A DNA stretch of 64,000 bases from Thermomicrobiales bacterium (GTDB lineage: Bacteria > Chloroflexota > Chloroflexia > Thermomicrobiales > UBA6265), in the NCBI GenBank assembly GCA_041390825.1, contig JAWKPF010000019.1, forward strand, positions 18,368 to 82,367. Reading direction: 5' to 3'. Made by a program: the position numbers and the translations under genes. A model generated the notes under the pieces. It worked only from the letters and a program-made list of their open reading frames with translations, was not told the DNA's origin and made no database searches. Below are positions 1-8,364 of the stretch, one piece after another (the stretch's first letter is position 1; each line of letters starts with the position of its first letter).

Positions 1-273
1 AGCAGTATTGAAGTCGACCTGCTGGTTGATGTTGGCCATCACCTCGAGCTTCATCAGTTCCTTGATGATCTCGATCGGAGTGGTTTGCAGATAGTCGGCC
101 AGTTCGGCCACCGTCATGACGGGCGGCAGCGCGACTGGTTCGCGTACGACAGGCGCGCTGCGACGAAGAGCGACGGTTCGCGAGCCTCCACCACGCTGAT
201 TCTTGCCGCGTCGACCACCGCCGCGTCGACCGCCGGGTCGTGTTTGCGTTCCTTCTTCGTAGTTGACAACCAT
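1..273 (-). CDS. infB: Translation initiation factor IF-2, N-terminal part
   Basis: The 91 codons read a short Arg/Gly-rich basic leader (about 35 residues with GGRRGGGRRG) and then an IF2_N domain, recognisable from VMTVAELADYLQ...EIIKELMKLEVMANINQQVDFNTA-like order. IF-2 is the GTPase that places initiator tRNA on the 30S subunit; the G domains lie beyond the left edge. The ATG directly follows the TAA of ylxR with no spacer, and a GAAAGGAGAG ribosome site lies inside the end of ylxR, so the two genes are probably translationally coupled. The N-terminal extension is much shorter than in enterobacterial IF-2. Identity is secure; the gene is partial only because of the window edge. Confidence 0.93.
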   Translation of the reverse strand, partial: MVVNYEEGTQTRPGGRRGGGRRGKNQRGGGSRTVALRRSAPVVREPVALPPVMTVAELADYLQTTPIEIIKELMKLEVMANINQQVDFNTA

Positions 274-639
274 TTAGGCGGTCTCTCCTTTCTCATTTTC
301 GTCCGCGGCGGGTCGGTTCACGAAGATCGATGCCGCGAACGCGCGGAGCGCGTCTTTCGTCTCCGAAGTGAGCTCTGTCTTGAGGGCGTGATCGAGGATG
401 CTCGATTTTGTCGCGCGCGCCCAGCATGAAGGCGTATCGCAAAGGTACGCGCCCCGGCCCGGTTTGCGCCCGGTCAGGTCGACTTCCGCCTGGCCGTCGG
501 GAGTTCGAACGATGCGAAAGAGCGCTCGCTTATTCGTCTTGTCGCGGCACACCACGCATGTGCGCTGCGGAATATGTCGGGGTCGGGGACCTTTCGTCCC
601 CGACTTGCCGGACGTTGTTGTTGAGGTCGATGCTGGCAT
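274..639 (-). CDS. ylxR: YlxR family (DUF448) RNA-binding protein
   Basis: A 121-aa basic protein whose core starts RHIPQRTCVVCRDK and continues with a FRIVR...GRKPGRGAYLCD block, the signature of the YlxR/DUF448 family that sits between nusA and infB in most bacteria. The family binds RNA, and its role is still not well defined. The start chosen (ATG at 639) has GGAAGG just upstream; the open frame continues further but without family similarity. It lies 43 nt after nusA and abuts infB. The first 20 residues (Ser/Thr/Gly rich) look disordered. Confidence 0.9.
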   Translation of the reverse strand: MPASTSTTTSGKSGTKGPRPRHIPQRTCVVCRDKTNKRALFRIVRTPDGQAEVDLTGRKPGRGAYLCDTPSCWARATKSSILDHALKTELTSETKDALRAFAASIFVNRPAADENEKGETA

Positions 640-682
640 GGAGCCGCCTTCCTTGCCTGCCGTCGAAGCGTGAAATGGTGCG

Positions 683-2005
683 CTACTCGTCGACAGAGAG
701 CGCAACCTCATCGAGCGGCAGCTGCGCGCCGTCCGCCATGCTGAATCGGGCACGCAACTCGCGGTTGTAGTAGACCTCGAGCGCGTCGCCCCTGACCTCG
801 ACATCCACACTCATGTTCACGAGCGATGGATCGAGCGGTCCGAACTCACGATCGCGGACAGAAACCATGCCGTCAGACCGGACCAGACGCGGTTGCCGAC
901 CGTGCCACCCAAAGTCTTCTGGCGCTTCGATAATCTGGGACTGCACCTGACGGAACATTTCCAGACCCTGATCGCGCATGGCTTCCGGATCCTTGATGTC
1001 GATGCGCCAGCCGGTAAGTTTGAACGCCAACCGCGCGTTCTGCCCTTCCTTACCAATGGCGAGTGACATTTGCTCCGTCGGGACGATCACCGTGGCGACC
1101 TTCTCGGACTCGTTGAGCGTCACGCTGGATGGCTTGGCGGGGCTCAGCGAGTTTGCGATGAAGGTCGCCGTGTCGGCCGACCATTCGATGACATCGATCT
1201 TCTCGCCGTAGAGCTCGTTGACGATGTTCTGAATGCGCACACCGCGCACGCCCACGCAGGAGCCAACTGGGTCGACCTTTTCCTGCCGGGCCGCGACGGC
1301 AACCTTGGAGCGAAGTCCTGGCTCGCGCGCGACCTCCATGATCTCGACCGCGCCGCTGTAGATCTCGGGCACTTCGATCTCGAAGAGCCGCTTGATCAGG
1401 TTGGGGTGCGAACGCGACACGATCAACTGGGGACCCTTGGGGTCCTTGTTGACTTCCAGCAAATAGACCTTGATACGCTGGCCTGGGCGATACCGTTCGG
1501 TTGGCACCTGCTCACGGGCAGGCATGACCGCTTCGGCCTTGTTCAGTTCCACAATCACCGCGCGAGAATCGGCCCGCTGGACGATCCCGTTCATGATCTC
1601 GCCCTGGCGATCCGCATATTCCTCGTAGACGGTATCCCGCTCGTAGTCGCGAATCTTCTGGAGGACGACCTGCTTGGCCGTCTGCGCGGCAATGCGCCCG
1701 AAGTTCTCAGGCGTTTTCTCGATGCGAATCTCGTCACCGACCATGGCGGTGTTCTCGTATCCGCGCGCTTCCGGCAGGGAGATTTCGGTCTCCGGGTCGG
1801 TGACCTCGGCAACGACGCGGCGGGTGCTCCAGACGTGCATCTCGCCGGTAGCGGAATCGATCGATACTTCGACCTCTTCCTCGGTGCCGGTCATCTTCTT
1901 GTACACGGTCTTGAGCGCATGCTCGACTGACGTCAGCACCGCCTCACGGGGAATGCCTCGTTCCGAGGCAATTTGCGCGATGGCGGTATACAAATCGCTT
2001 TTCAT
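683..2005 (-). CDS. nusA: Transcription termination/antitermination factor NusA
   Basis: A 440-aa protein with the NusA order: N-terminal RNA-polymerase-binding domain (about 1-125), S1 domain (about 133-200, GEIMNGIVQR), and two KH domains, the second containing LAIGKEGQNARLA. NusA slows polymerase, promotes folding of RNA hairpins and assists both termination and antitermination. After KH2 there is a lineage-specific tail of roughly 90 residues in place of the acidic repeats of enterobacterial NusA. The ATG at 2005 has AAGGAGG at good distance; an upstream in-frame ATG at 2065 lacks one. It heads nusA-ylxR-infB; rimP, usually upstream, is absent because the divergent yvcK begins there. Confidence 0.95.
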   Translation of the reverse strand: MKSDLYTAIAQIASERGIPREAVLTSVEHALKTVYKKMTGTEEEVEVSIDSATGEMHVWSTRRVVAEVTDPETEISLPEARGYENTAMVGDEIRIEKTPENFGRIAAQTAKQVVLQKIRDYERDTVYEEYADRQGEIMNGIVQRADSRAVIVELNKAEAVMPAREQVPTERYRPGQRIKVYLLEVNKDPKGPQLIVSRSHPNLIKRLFEIEVPEIYSGAVEIMEVAREPGLRSKVAVAARQEKVDPVGSCVGVRGVRIQNIVNELYGEKIDVIEWSADTATFIANSLSPAKPSSVTLNESEKVATVIVPTEQMSLAIGKEGQNARLAFKLTGWRIDIKDPEAMRDQGLEMFRQVQSQIIEAPEDFGWHGRQPRLVRSDGMVSVRDREFGPLDPSLVNMSVDVEVRGDALEVYYNRELRARFSMADGAQLPLDEVALSVDE

Positions 2006-2100
2006 CCCGAGAACCTCCTTGCTCGGGTGGCCCAGCACTAGATTGGACCGGGGTTGCTCATACAAACGGAATGTGGGAGAGTCGCCAGATTTCGGGCGAT

Positions 2101-2126
2101 AAAAAACGTGGGTCGGAGGCCCACGT
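2101..2126 (-). terminator. Intrinsic terminator in the nusA leader (putative attenuator)
   Basis: On the minus strand ACGTGGG (2126-2120) pairs with CCCACGT (2112-2106) across a 7-nt loop and is followed by a run of T (2106-2101). No minus-strand gene lies upstream, because yvcK is divergent, so this hairpin can only act on transcripts heading into nusA, 95 nt before its start codon. An extended -10 (TGGTATCAT, 2162-2154) lies just upstream. Confidence 0.7.
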
Positions 2127-2153
2127 TCACCGCACTTGGATTCCGCTTTCCGT

Positions 2154-2162
2154 ATGATACCA
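2154..2162 (-). promoter_or_regulatory. Extended -10 element, probable nusA promoter
   Basis: The minus strand reads TGGTATCAT, an extended -10 with a 5/6 match in the hexamer. No good -35 is visible 17 nt upstream. Transcription would start near 2147, only about 20 nt before the leader hairpin. Confidence 0.4.
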
Positions 2163-2275
2163 GAAGGCGACCGGGTCCGCTATATTGGAAGGACCTCGCG
2201 AACTGGCGCTTCGAGCCATTCGTGGCCGGGTGAACGTTCACTCTCCGGGATAAACATTATCCGCCAAGTTTCCGA

Positions 2276-2284
2276 TGCTATACT
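2276..2284 (+). promoter_or_regulatory. Extended -10 element, probable yvcK operon promoter
   Basis: TGCTATACT is an extended -10 (hexamer TATACT, 5/6). It lies about 50 nt before the yvcK ATG. The -35 region is weak. Confidence 0.45.
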
Positions 2285-2333
2285 CCCGTTCGTCCGAGGA
2301 TAGAGGGATTCTTCGGCGACATGTGGAGGGGAC

Positions 2334-3698
2334 ATGGAGCTGCGAAGCTGGCGCACCTGGCTGCGTCCCGGCATGCTGATCAAGCGCTGGATGATTCTGG
2401 CGAGCGTCGGCATCATCGTGATCAGCCTTGGGCTCGCGATGGGGCTCACGTGGGCCTATCGCACCTACTACTGGCAGCTCGAGCCGGCGTCCGGTTTGGT
2501 CCGAACCGTTACACTTCAGTTCATCCCGCACCCGTATCGCGAGTTGCTGCTCATCGTTCCCGGTATCGCCATGCTCTGTTTCGGGCTTTGGAAGCTGGGA
2601 CACGCGGTGATCGGACCGATTCTCGCATTGACATCCGTGCGGCAGCCGATCTCGCAGATTGTCGCCAACCACCGATTTGGACCGAACATGCCCGATATCA
2701 ACGTGGTCGCCATCGGTGGCGGCACCGGCCTCTCTCACCTGCTGCGTGGTCTCAAGCAACTCGACATCGACATAACTGCGATCGTGACGGTGGCCGATGA
2801 TGGCGGCAGCACGGGTCGTATCCGTCGTGAATATGACATTCCGGCCCCGGGCGACATCCGCAACTGCATCGTCGCCCTGGCGGACGACGAGTCGCTGGTC
2901 AACCAACTTTTCCAGTACCGCTTCGATCGCGACGGCTCCGACCTGAAAGGTCATTCGCTCGGGAACCTCTTCATCACCGCGCTTTCCCAGGTAACGGGCA
3001 GCTTCGAGCAAGCCGTGCTCGAGTTCGGCAGAGTCGTGAACATTCGTGGACGGGTGATGCCCTCGACCCTGGAGAATATCGACCTGTGCGCCGAGCTCGT
3101 CGATGGCACCAAGGTTCACGGTGAGTCGAATATCTCGACAGACAATGCTCCAATCAAGCGGGTCTATCTGGAGCCGAGCAGCCCAGCCGCATACGCTCCG
3201 GCATTGGATGCCATCGTCAATGCCGATCTCATCATTCTTGGACCCGGCAGCCTGTACACAAGCGTCATCCCGAACCTATTGGTGACCGGGGTCATCGACG
3301 CGATTCGCTGGTCCCGTGGGACGACGGTCTATGCGTGCAACGTGGCCACGCAACAGGGAGAAACCGATCATTTCACTGCGACCGATCACATCCGGGCGGT
3401 GCTGGACTATCTCGGCAAGGGCAACCTGGACTATGCCGTAGTGAATTCGAACCACGCTTCTGCGGAGGCCATCAAGCCGCATCTGGGAGTGCAGGCGGTG
3501 CTCGATGACGGACAGATCTCGATCTACGAAGGAGTCAAGATCGTCGCGGCCGATGTCAGCAGCGACGCAAATCCGTTGCGGCACGACCCTGTCAAGTTGT
3601 CGCAGGTGCTCGTGAGCCTTGGCCGCGCGGCAAGCACAGTCACTCCACTTCCTGTAGACCGTATCGAATCGCGCACGTCCGAGCCGCTCAAAATCTAG
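2334..3698 (+). CDS. yvcK: Membrane-anchored YvcK/CofD-like gluconeogenesis factor
   Basis: A 454-aa protein. Residues about 20-42 and 70-93 are two hydrophobic segments, and from about residue 122 the YvcK domain begins with VVAIGGGTGLSHLLRGL and continues with VADDGGSTGRIR, PGDIRNC and GHSLGNLF, the conserved UDP-sugar-binding core. In Firmicutes YvcK is a soluble UDP-GlcNAc-binding protein needed for growth on gluconeogenic carbon and for cell shape. Here it would be tethered to the membrane. The usual neighbours rapZ and whiA are missing; instead it heads a run with glycolytic genes. ATG at 2334 has GGAGGGGAC immediately before it. Confidence 0.9.
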   Translation: MELRSWRTWLRPGMLIKRWMILASVGIIVISLGLAMGLTWAYRTYYWQLEPASGLVRTVTLQFIPHPYRELLLIVPGIAMLCFGLWKLGHAVIGPILALTSVRQPISQIVANHRFGPNMPDINVVAIGGGTGLSHLLRGLKQLDIDITAIVTVADDGGSTGRIRREYDIPAPGDIRNCIVALADDESLVNQLFQYRFDRDGSDLKGHSLGNLFITALSQVTGSFEQAVLEFGRVVNIRGRVMPSTLENIDLCAELVDGTKVHGESNISTDNAPIKRVYLEPSSPAAYAPALDAIVNADLIILGPGSLYTSVIPNLLVTGVIDAIRWSRGTTVYACNVATQQGETDHFTATDHIRAVLDYLGKGNLDYAVVNSNHASAEAIKPHLGVQAVLDDGQISIYEGVKIVAADVSSDANPLRHDPVKLSQVLVSLGRAASTVTPLPVDRIESRTSEPLKI

Positions 3699-3767
3699 AA
3701 TTGCCCACGCAGGAGTCCCCTCGTATGCGAGGCCGGACCCGCGGTGAATCGCGACAGGGAGCAAGGC

Positions 3768-4784
3768 GTGGCATTACGGCTGGCAATCAATGGGCTTGGA
3801 CGGATTTCGTCCCAGTTCCTTCGGGTCGTCGATCGAGGCGGCTTTTCTGATCTTTTCGAAGTTGTGGCAATCCACGATGAGGCTGGTCCCGACGGGATCG
3901 CGCGCGCCCTGCGGCACGATGCGGTCTACGGGCCGTTTCCACGCGAGTTCTCGGTCGAAGACGAAACACTGACCATTGGCGATCAGTCGATTGCGCTCTC
4001 CGCGCAGGCGGAGGCAAGAAACTCGACCTGGGGCAAGATGGATATTCCCCTGGTCATCGTCGATGGCTCGGCCGCGCGGGATGCCTCTGCGCTCGATCAG
4101 CATCTGAAGAAGGGCGCCAAGAAGGTCATTCTGCCATCGGCGTCGACGTTGGCCAACGTCAACATCGGGATCGGTGTCAATGAGGAGAGCTACGACGCCG
4201 AGGCGCATGAGATCGTCGCTTCGGCCGCGGGAGCGCTCGGCGCGATCGGCATGTTTTTTCAACTCGTCGATGGTGCAGCCAAGGTGCGGGTTGCCAATGC
4301 CACGGTGCTCTCGCCAGCAGGCTTTGGCCGCCCGTTGCTCGACAGCCCAGCGGCAAGAGGAAGCGCCGGATCGCTGGCGCCAATCAATGACGAGTACCCT
4401 CCGGTGCTCGAGCAGCTGGTCGGCAAGCTCCACAATCGGCTGAGTGTGAACACGTTCGAGACTCCAGCATTGGGAGTCGGGGCGATTTCGTTTGGGGTTT
4501 GGCTGGAACAGCGGGTGACGCACGAATCACTGCGTGAGCTGGTGACGAACGCCTCGCAAGGCGAGGACCTGATCGGATTGATCGGCTCGCTCGACGGAGT
4601 GACCGCATCGTCGGACATCTTGCGGGACTCCCGCTCGCTGGTCATCGATTGGAGCGAGTCCCGGTTGCTCTACGACACGTTCGTCACCCTCAAAGGTTGG
4701 TACGACGCGGAGTGGGGCGCTGCGTGCCGCCTGGCCGATCTGCTCGCACTGATCTGCGAAGAGGGTGTCCCCGGCACCGCCTGA
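3768..4784 (+). CDS. Catalytically degenerate GAPDH-like protein
   Basis: A 338-aa protein with the whole glyceraldehyde-3-phosphate dehydrogenase fold: Rossmann start LRLAINGLGRIS, the strand before the active site (VNEESYDAEAHEI) and a typical C-terminus (WYDAEWGAACRLADLL). The catalytic stretch SNASCTTN is replaced by ASAAGALG, so the nucleophilic Cys becomes Gly155, and the catalytic His of TVHSYT becomes Leu181 in TVLSPA. The phosphate-binding PTSTGAA segment is also gone. Oxidation of glyceraldehyde-3-phosphate by the normal mechanism is therefore not expected. It occupies the gap position directly before pgk and tpiA. A GTG start with AGGGAG upstream is preferred over the GTG at 3744. 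The frame is intact, so the protein is probably made; its role is unknown. Confidence 0.85.
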   Translation: MALRLAINGLGRISSQFLRVVDRGGFSDLFEVVAIHDEAGPDGIARALRHDAVYGPFPREFSVEDETLTIGDQSIALSAQAEARNSTWGKMDIPLVIVDGSAARDASALDQHLKKGAKKVILPSASTLANVNIGIGVNEESYDAEAHEIVASAAGALGAIGMFFQLVDGAAKVRVANATVLSPAGFGRPLLDSPAARGSAGSLAPINDEYPPVLEQLVGKLHNRLSVNTFETPALGVGAISFGVWLEQRVTHESLRELVTNASQGEDLIGLIGSLDGVTASSDILRDSRSLVIDWSESRLLYDTFVTLKGWYDAEWGAACRLADLLALICEEGVPGTA

Positions 4785-4814
4785 TTCCAGCTTTCGATTT
4801 CTGGAGACGTGCAT

Positions 4815-5996
4815 ATGGCAATGCGAACCCTGGAAGGCGTCGACGTATCTGGCAAGCGCGTGGTGGTGCGTGTCGATTTCAACGTTCCACTGGACGGAGG
4901 CGTGATTCAGGACGATACGCGGATCCGTGCGGCGTTGCCGACGATCGAGTGGCTGCTCGATGGTGGCGCAGCGGTCGTCCTCGTTTCTCATCTTGGGCGT
5001 CCCAAGGGCAAGGTCGATGCTGCGTATTCGCTCCGCCCTGTGGCGGATCGGCTGTCGGAGCTGCTCAGACGCCCGGTGCAGTTGGCGGACGACGTGGTCG
5101 ACGAAGATGCCAGGAGCCGGGTTGCGCAACTACGACCGGGCGATGTGCTGCTGCTCGAAAACGTTCGTTTCGAAGCGGGCGAAGAGAAGAACGACGATGC
5201 TCTGGCGCGCAAGCTTGCGGCGTTCGGCGATCTCTATGTGAACGACGCCTTTGGGGCCGCGCACCGGGCTCATGCCTCCACCGCAGGCATTGCCCAGCAT
5301 CTTCCCGCCCACGCTGGCTACCTGATGGCGGCTGAGGTCGAGGCCCTGGGCGCGCTCATGGACGACCCCGCTCGTCCGTTCGTTGCGATCCTTGGCGGCG
5401 CCAAGGTATCTGACAAGATCGGGGTGATCGAGAATTTGCTGTCACGCGTGGACGCGGTTTTGCTCGGCGGCGGAATGGCGAACACCTTCCTGCTTGCGGA
5501 AGGCAAGGCGGTCGGCGACTCTCTGGTCGAGGCAGACCTCGTCGACACTGCCTCCAGGATCATCGCGTCCGCGCGAGACAAAGGTGTCGACCTGTTGTTG
5601 CCGGTCGATGTCGTTGCCGCTCCGGGATTGGACGGTCAGGCCGCGATCATCGATGCCGATGGCATCCCGGACGGTTGGGCAGCATTCGATATCGGACCGC
5701 GGACAGAGAAAGACTTTTCGGATGTAATTGCGGGCGCCAGGACGGTGTTCTGGAACGGACCTATGGGCGTCTTCGAGAAACCCGTCTTCGCCCATGGCAC
5801 GTTGGCCATTGCGAAGGCAGTGGCCGAGTCTGGAGCATTCACCGTCATCGGAGGGGGAGATTCCGTGTCGGCCATCGAGCAATCGGGGTTGGCTGGCAAG
5901 ATCTCTCACATTTCCACTGGTGGCGGCGCATCGCTCGAATTCATCGAGGGGCGGGAGCTCCCCGGAATTGCCGCGCTGGAGGACGAGACAAGATGA
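4815..5996 (+). CDS. pgk: Phosphoglycerate kinase
   Basis: A 393-aa enzyme transferring phosphate between 1,3-bisphosphoglycerate and ADP in glycolysis. Visible signatures are VRVDFNVPLDGG near the N-terminus, the SHLGRPKG substrate loop, DAFGAAHRAHAST, AILGGAKVSDK, the NGPMGVFE segment and the C-terminal IGGGDSVSA nucleotide loop. All are as expected for an active enzyme. The ATG at 4815 follows GGAG by 8 nt; a second ATG two codons later is possible. It starts 30 nt after the GAPDH-like gene and its stop overlaps the start of tpiA (ATGA). Confidence 0.97.
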   Translation: MAMRTLEGVDVSGKRVVVRVDFNVPLDGGVIQDDTRIRAALPTIEWLLDGGAAVVLVSHLGRPKGKVDAAYSLRPVADRLSELLRRPVQLADDVVDEDARSRVAQLRPGDVLLLENVRFEAGEEKNDDALARKLAAFGDLYVNDAFGAAHRAHASTAGIAQHLPAHAGYLMAAEVEALGALMDDPARPFVAILGGAKVSDKIGVIENLLSRVDAVLLGGGMANTFLLAEGKAVGDSLVEADLVDTASRIIASARDKGVDLLLPVDVVAAPGLDGQAAIIDADGIPDGWAAFDIGPRTEKDFSDVIAGARTVFWNGPMGVFEKPVFAHGTLAIAKAVAESGAFTVIGGGDSVSAIEQSGLAGKISHISTGGGASLEFIEGRELPGIAALEDETR

Positions 5997-6745
5997 GCGC
6001 GCGCGTTCCACTGATCGCTGGCAACTGGAAGATGAATCTCGAGGAGTGGGCGGCGGTCGAGTTGGCGGGTTCGATTGCGGACGGATTGCCAAACGGACGA
6101 GCCGACGTGGTCGTTTGCCCACCATTTCCGTGGCTCACACCAGTTTCTGCCGTGCTGGAGGGAAGTCGTGTCGCACTCGGCGCTCAGGACTGCAGTGACG
6201 AACCGTCCGGCGCCTACACGGGGCAGGTCTCGGCAACCATGCTCAACGGACTGTGCCGCTTCGTTATCGTCGGACACTCGGAGCGCCGGCGCGACTGCTG
6301 CGAATCGGATGAATTGGTCGGGCGCAAGGCGAACGCGGCACTCAGCGCCGGGATGACACCGATAGCCTGTGTGGGCGAGTCGCTCGATGTGCGCGATGCT
6401 GGAAATGCCATCGCCTGGGTGGAAGCGCAAGTGGATGCCATTCTGGCGGCCATACCGGGAGACGCTATTGGCCGGATCGTGATTGCCTACGAGCCGATCT
6501 GGGCAATTGGCACCGGGCGATCCGCATCACCGGACGACGCTGAGGAGGTGTCTTCGGCGATCCGCGCACGGATTGCTGAGGCGGACCCAGCTGCTGCCGA
6601 GACGGTCCGCATTCTCTATGGAGGAAGCGCCAATGCCGCCAATGCGGCTTCTTACTTGGACACCCCGAACATCGACGGTCTCCTGGTCGGAGGCGCGAGC
6701 CTCAAGACCGACTCGTTTCTCGAGATCGTTGCTGCGGCCGGTTGA
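5993..6745 (+). CDS. tpiA: Triose-phosphate isomerase
   Basis: A 250-aa TIM-barrel enzyme interconverting dihydroxyacetone phosphate and glyceraldehyde-3-phosphate. It shows the substrate Lys in AGNWKMN, the catalytic His in VGHSERR, the catalytic Glu in AYEPIWAIGTG and the phosphate-binding LYGGSANAAN and LVGGASL loops. Length is normal. The start codon overlaps the pgk stop, pointing to translational coupling. It completes the glycolytic block whose GAPDH-like first member appears inactive. Confidence 0.97.
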   Translation: MSARVPLIAGNWKMNLEEWAAVELAGSIADGLPNGRADVVVCPPFPWLTPVSAVLEGSRVALGAQDCSDEPSGAYTGQVSATMLNGLCRFVIVGHSERRRDCCESDELVGRKANAALSAGMTPIACVGESLDVRDAGNAIAWVEAQVDAILAAIPGDAIGRIVIAYEPIWAIGTGRSASPDDAEEVSSAIRARIAEADPAAAETVRILYGGSANAANAASYLDTPNIDGLLVGGASLKTDSFLEIVAAAG

Positions 6746-6822
6746 GCTTGCGTGAACGTGGGTGGTCTGGTAGCGTTCACGAGTTAGGAATTCGTTTGGT
6801 GCGCGTCAGGTAAAGCCGAAAC

Positions 6823-7044
6823 ATGGAAACAGCGCTCTATATCGTCATGATCATCCTTTCGGTGATTCTGCTGGGACTCGTCCTGTTGCAAGGCAAGTCG
6901 AACTCCTTTGGAGGAAGCCTGACCGGCGGCAGCGATTCGATTTACCGAACGCGACGGGGATTCGACCGGACGGTCTTCAACGCAACCATCATCGTTGCCA
7001 TCATCTGGGCGGTCTTTGCGGCGATTTCCAGCATCGTCCAGTAG
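6823..7044 (+). CDS. secG: Preprotein translocase subunit SecG
   Basis: A 73-aa protein with two hydrophobic helices (about 5-23 and 51-72) separated by the loop LQGKSNSFGGSLTGG that marks SecG. SecG is the small accessory membrane subunit of the SecYEG channel. It lies 77 nt after tpiA; following glycolytic genes is a common position for secG in Gram-positives and relatives. A strong terminator follows 18 nt downstream, closing the transcription unit. Confidence 0.93.
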   Translation: METALYIVMIILSVILLGLVLLQGKSNSFGGSLTGGSDSIYRTRRGFDRTVFNATIIVAIIWAVFAAISSIVQ

Positions 7045-7061
7045 AAGCGAACCAATCAGCC

Positions 7062-7087
7062 ACGGGCGGTTTCGACCGCCCGTTTTT
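7062..7087 (+). terminator. Intrinsic terminator after secG
   Basis: ACGGGCGGT pairs perfectly with ACCGCCCGT around a TTCG loop and is followed by TTTT. It ends the yvcK-to-secG unit. Confidence 0.9.
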
Positions 7088-7169
7088 GCTGTCCCGGAAC
7101 CGGGAATACACTGGGCGAGTATGATGGTCGCGTTGCGCAACGGCGCACGTCTTGACAGGGAGGGGTAGG

Positions 7170-8363
7170 GTGTCGATTCTGCGCGGCGCGCGCATATTGC
7201 TCGGCATCACTGGCGGCGTGGCTGCGTACAAGGCCGTCGATTTGGCAAGCAAGCTGGTTCAGGGCGGTGCGCAGGTCGATGCTGTCTTGACCGAGTCTGC
7301 ACGCGAGTTCATCGGACCGGCCAGCCTGAACGCCATCACTCGTCGACCTGTGCATGGGTCGGTCTTCGAACCATGGACCGCCGACTACGCCGGGCACTTG
7401 ACCCTCGGTGAAGAGACCGACTTGATTGTGATCGCCCCGGCGACTGCGAATGCGCTGGCCACGCTGGCGCACGGTCTCGCGCCAGACATGCTCTATTCCG
7501 CCGTTCTCACGTCACGCGCTCCGGTGCTCGTTGCTCCCGCGATGGAAGATTCCATGTATCGGCATCCAGCAACGCAGCAGAATCTCGAAGTTCTGCGCCA
7601 GCGAGGTGTGACGCTGGTGGGCCCTGAGAGCGGCCGGCTGGCATCAGGAGAGTATGGCGTTGGCCGCATGTCCGAGCCCGCGACGCTGGTTGGCGCGGCA
7701 CGGATGGCGCTCGGCCGCGACGGTGTGTTGGCTGGAAAGCGCATCGTTGTGACCGCTGGAGGCACTCGCGAAGCCCTCGATCCGGTGCGTTATCTTGGGA
7801 ACCGCTCCTCGGGGCTGATGGGGTACGCGGTTGCACAAGCTGCGATCGATGCTGGAGCAGCGGTCATATTGATCAGTGGCCCAACGAGCTTGCCGACGCC
7901 CTATGGCGCCATGCGCATCGACGTGCAAACCGCAGTGGAGATGAAGAACGCGGTCTCGGATGCGGTCAAGGGGGCCCAGGCTATCGTCATGTCTGCTGCC
8001 GTTGCTGACTACCGCCCAAAGGACGTTCGATCGGAAAAGATCAAGAAGTCAGAGTTGGGATCGACCCTGGCGCTCGAACTCGTGGCGAACCCTGACATCA
8101 TTGCGGGTATCGACGAGCCGGGACTGCTCAAGATCGGGTTTGCCGCCGAAACGTCGAATCTCGTCGAACATGCGCGCAAGAAGTTGCGTGACAAACGGCT
8201 CGACCTCGTGGTGGCAAACGACGCCGAGCAGGCGATCGGGAGTCGCGACAATCAGGTAACCCTGGTGTGGCCTGATGGAACAGTCGAAGCGTTGCCTTTG
8301 CTGCCGAAGGATGATGTCGCCGCGCTGCTGATCGATCGAGTTAGTGGACTCCTGAAGGACTGA
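7170..8363 (+). CDS. coaBC: Bifunctional phosphopantothenoylcysteine decarboxylase/synthetase CoaBC
   Basis: A 397-aa two-domain enzyme of coenzyme A synthesis. The N-terminal flavoprotein (CoaC) half begins LLGITGGVAAYK and contains the active-site His region (RRPVHGSVFEPW). The C-terminal CoaB half has TAGGTREALDPVRYLGNRSSG and AAVADYRP. Two CoaC motifs differ from the enterobacterial type: PxMNxxMW reads PAMEDSMY, and the Cys of LACGD is Ser in LASGEYG. GTG at 7170 is chosen because GGGAGGGG precedes it; an in-frame TTG lies at 7152. One base separates the stop from the next gene. Confidence 0.94.
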   Translation: MSILRGARILLGITGGVAAYKAVDLASKLVQGGAQVDAVLTESAREFIGPASLNAITRRPVHGSVFEPWTADYAGHLTLGEETDLIVIAPATANALATLAHGLAPDMLYSAVLTSRAPVLVAPAMEDSMYRHPATQQNLEVLRQRGVTLVGPESGRLASGEYGVGRMSEPATLVGAARMALGRDGVLAGKRIVVTAGGTREALDPVRYLGNRSSGLMGYAVAQAAIDAGAAVILISGPTSLPTPYGAMRIDVQTAVEMKNAVSDAVKGAQAIVMSAAVADYRPKDVRSEKIKKSELGSTLALELVANPDIIAGIDEPGLLKIGFAAETSNLVEHARKKLRDKRLDLVVANDAEQAIGSRDNQVTLVWPDGTVEALPLLPKDDVAALLIDRVSGLLKD

Positions 8364-8364
8364 C

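Noticed and set aside
6762..6784. GTGAACG/CGTTCAC hairpin between tpiA and secG as a terminator
   Set aside because: No T-run follows, and secG has no evident separate promoter; probably incidental or a processing site.
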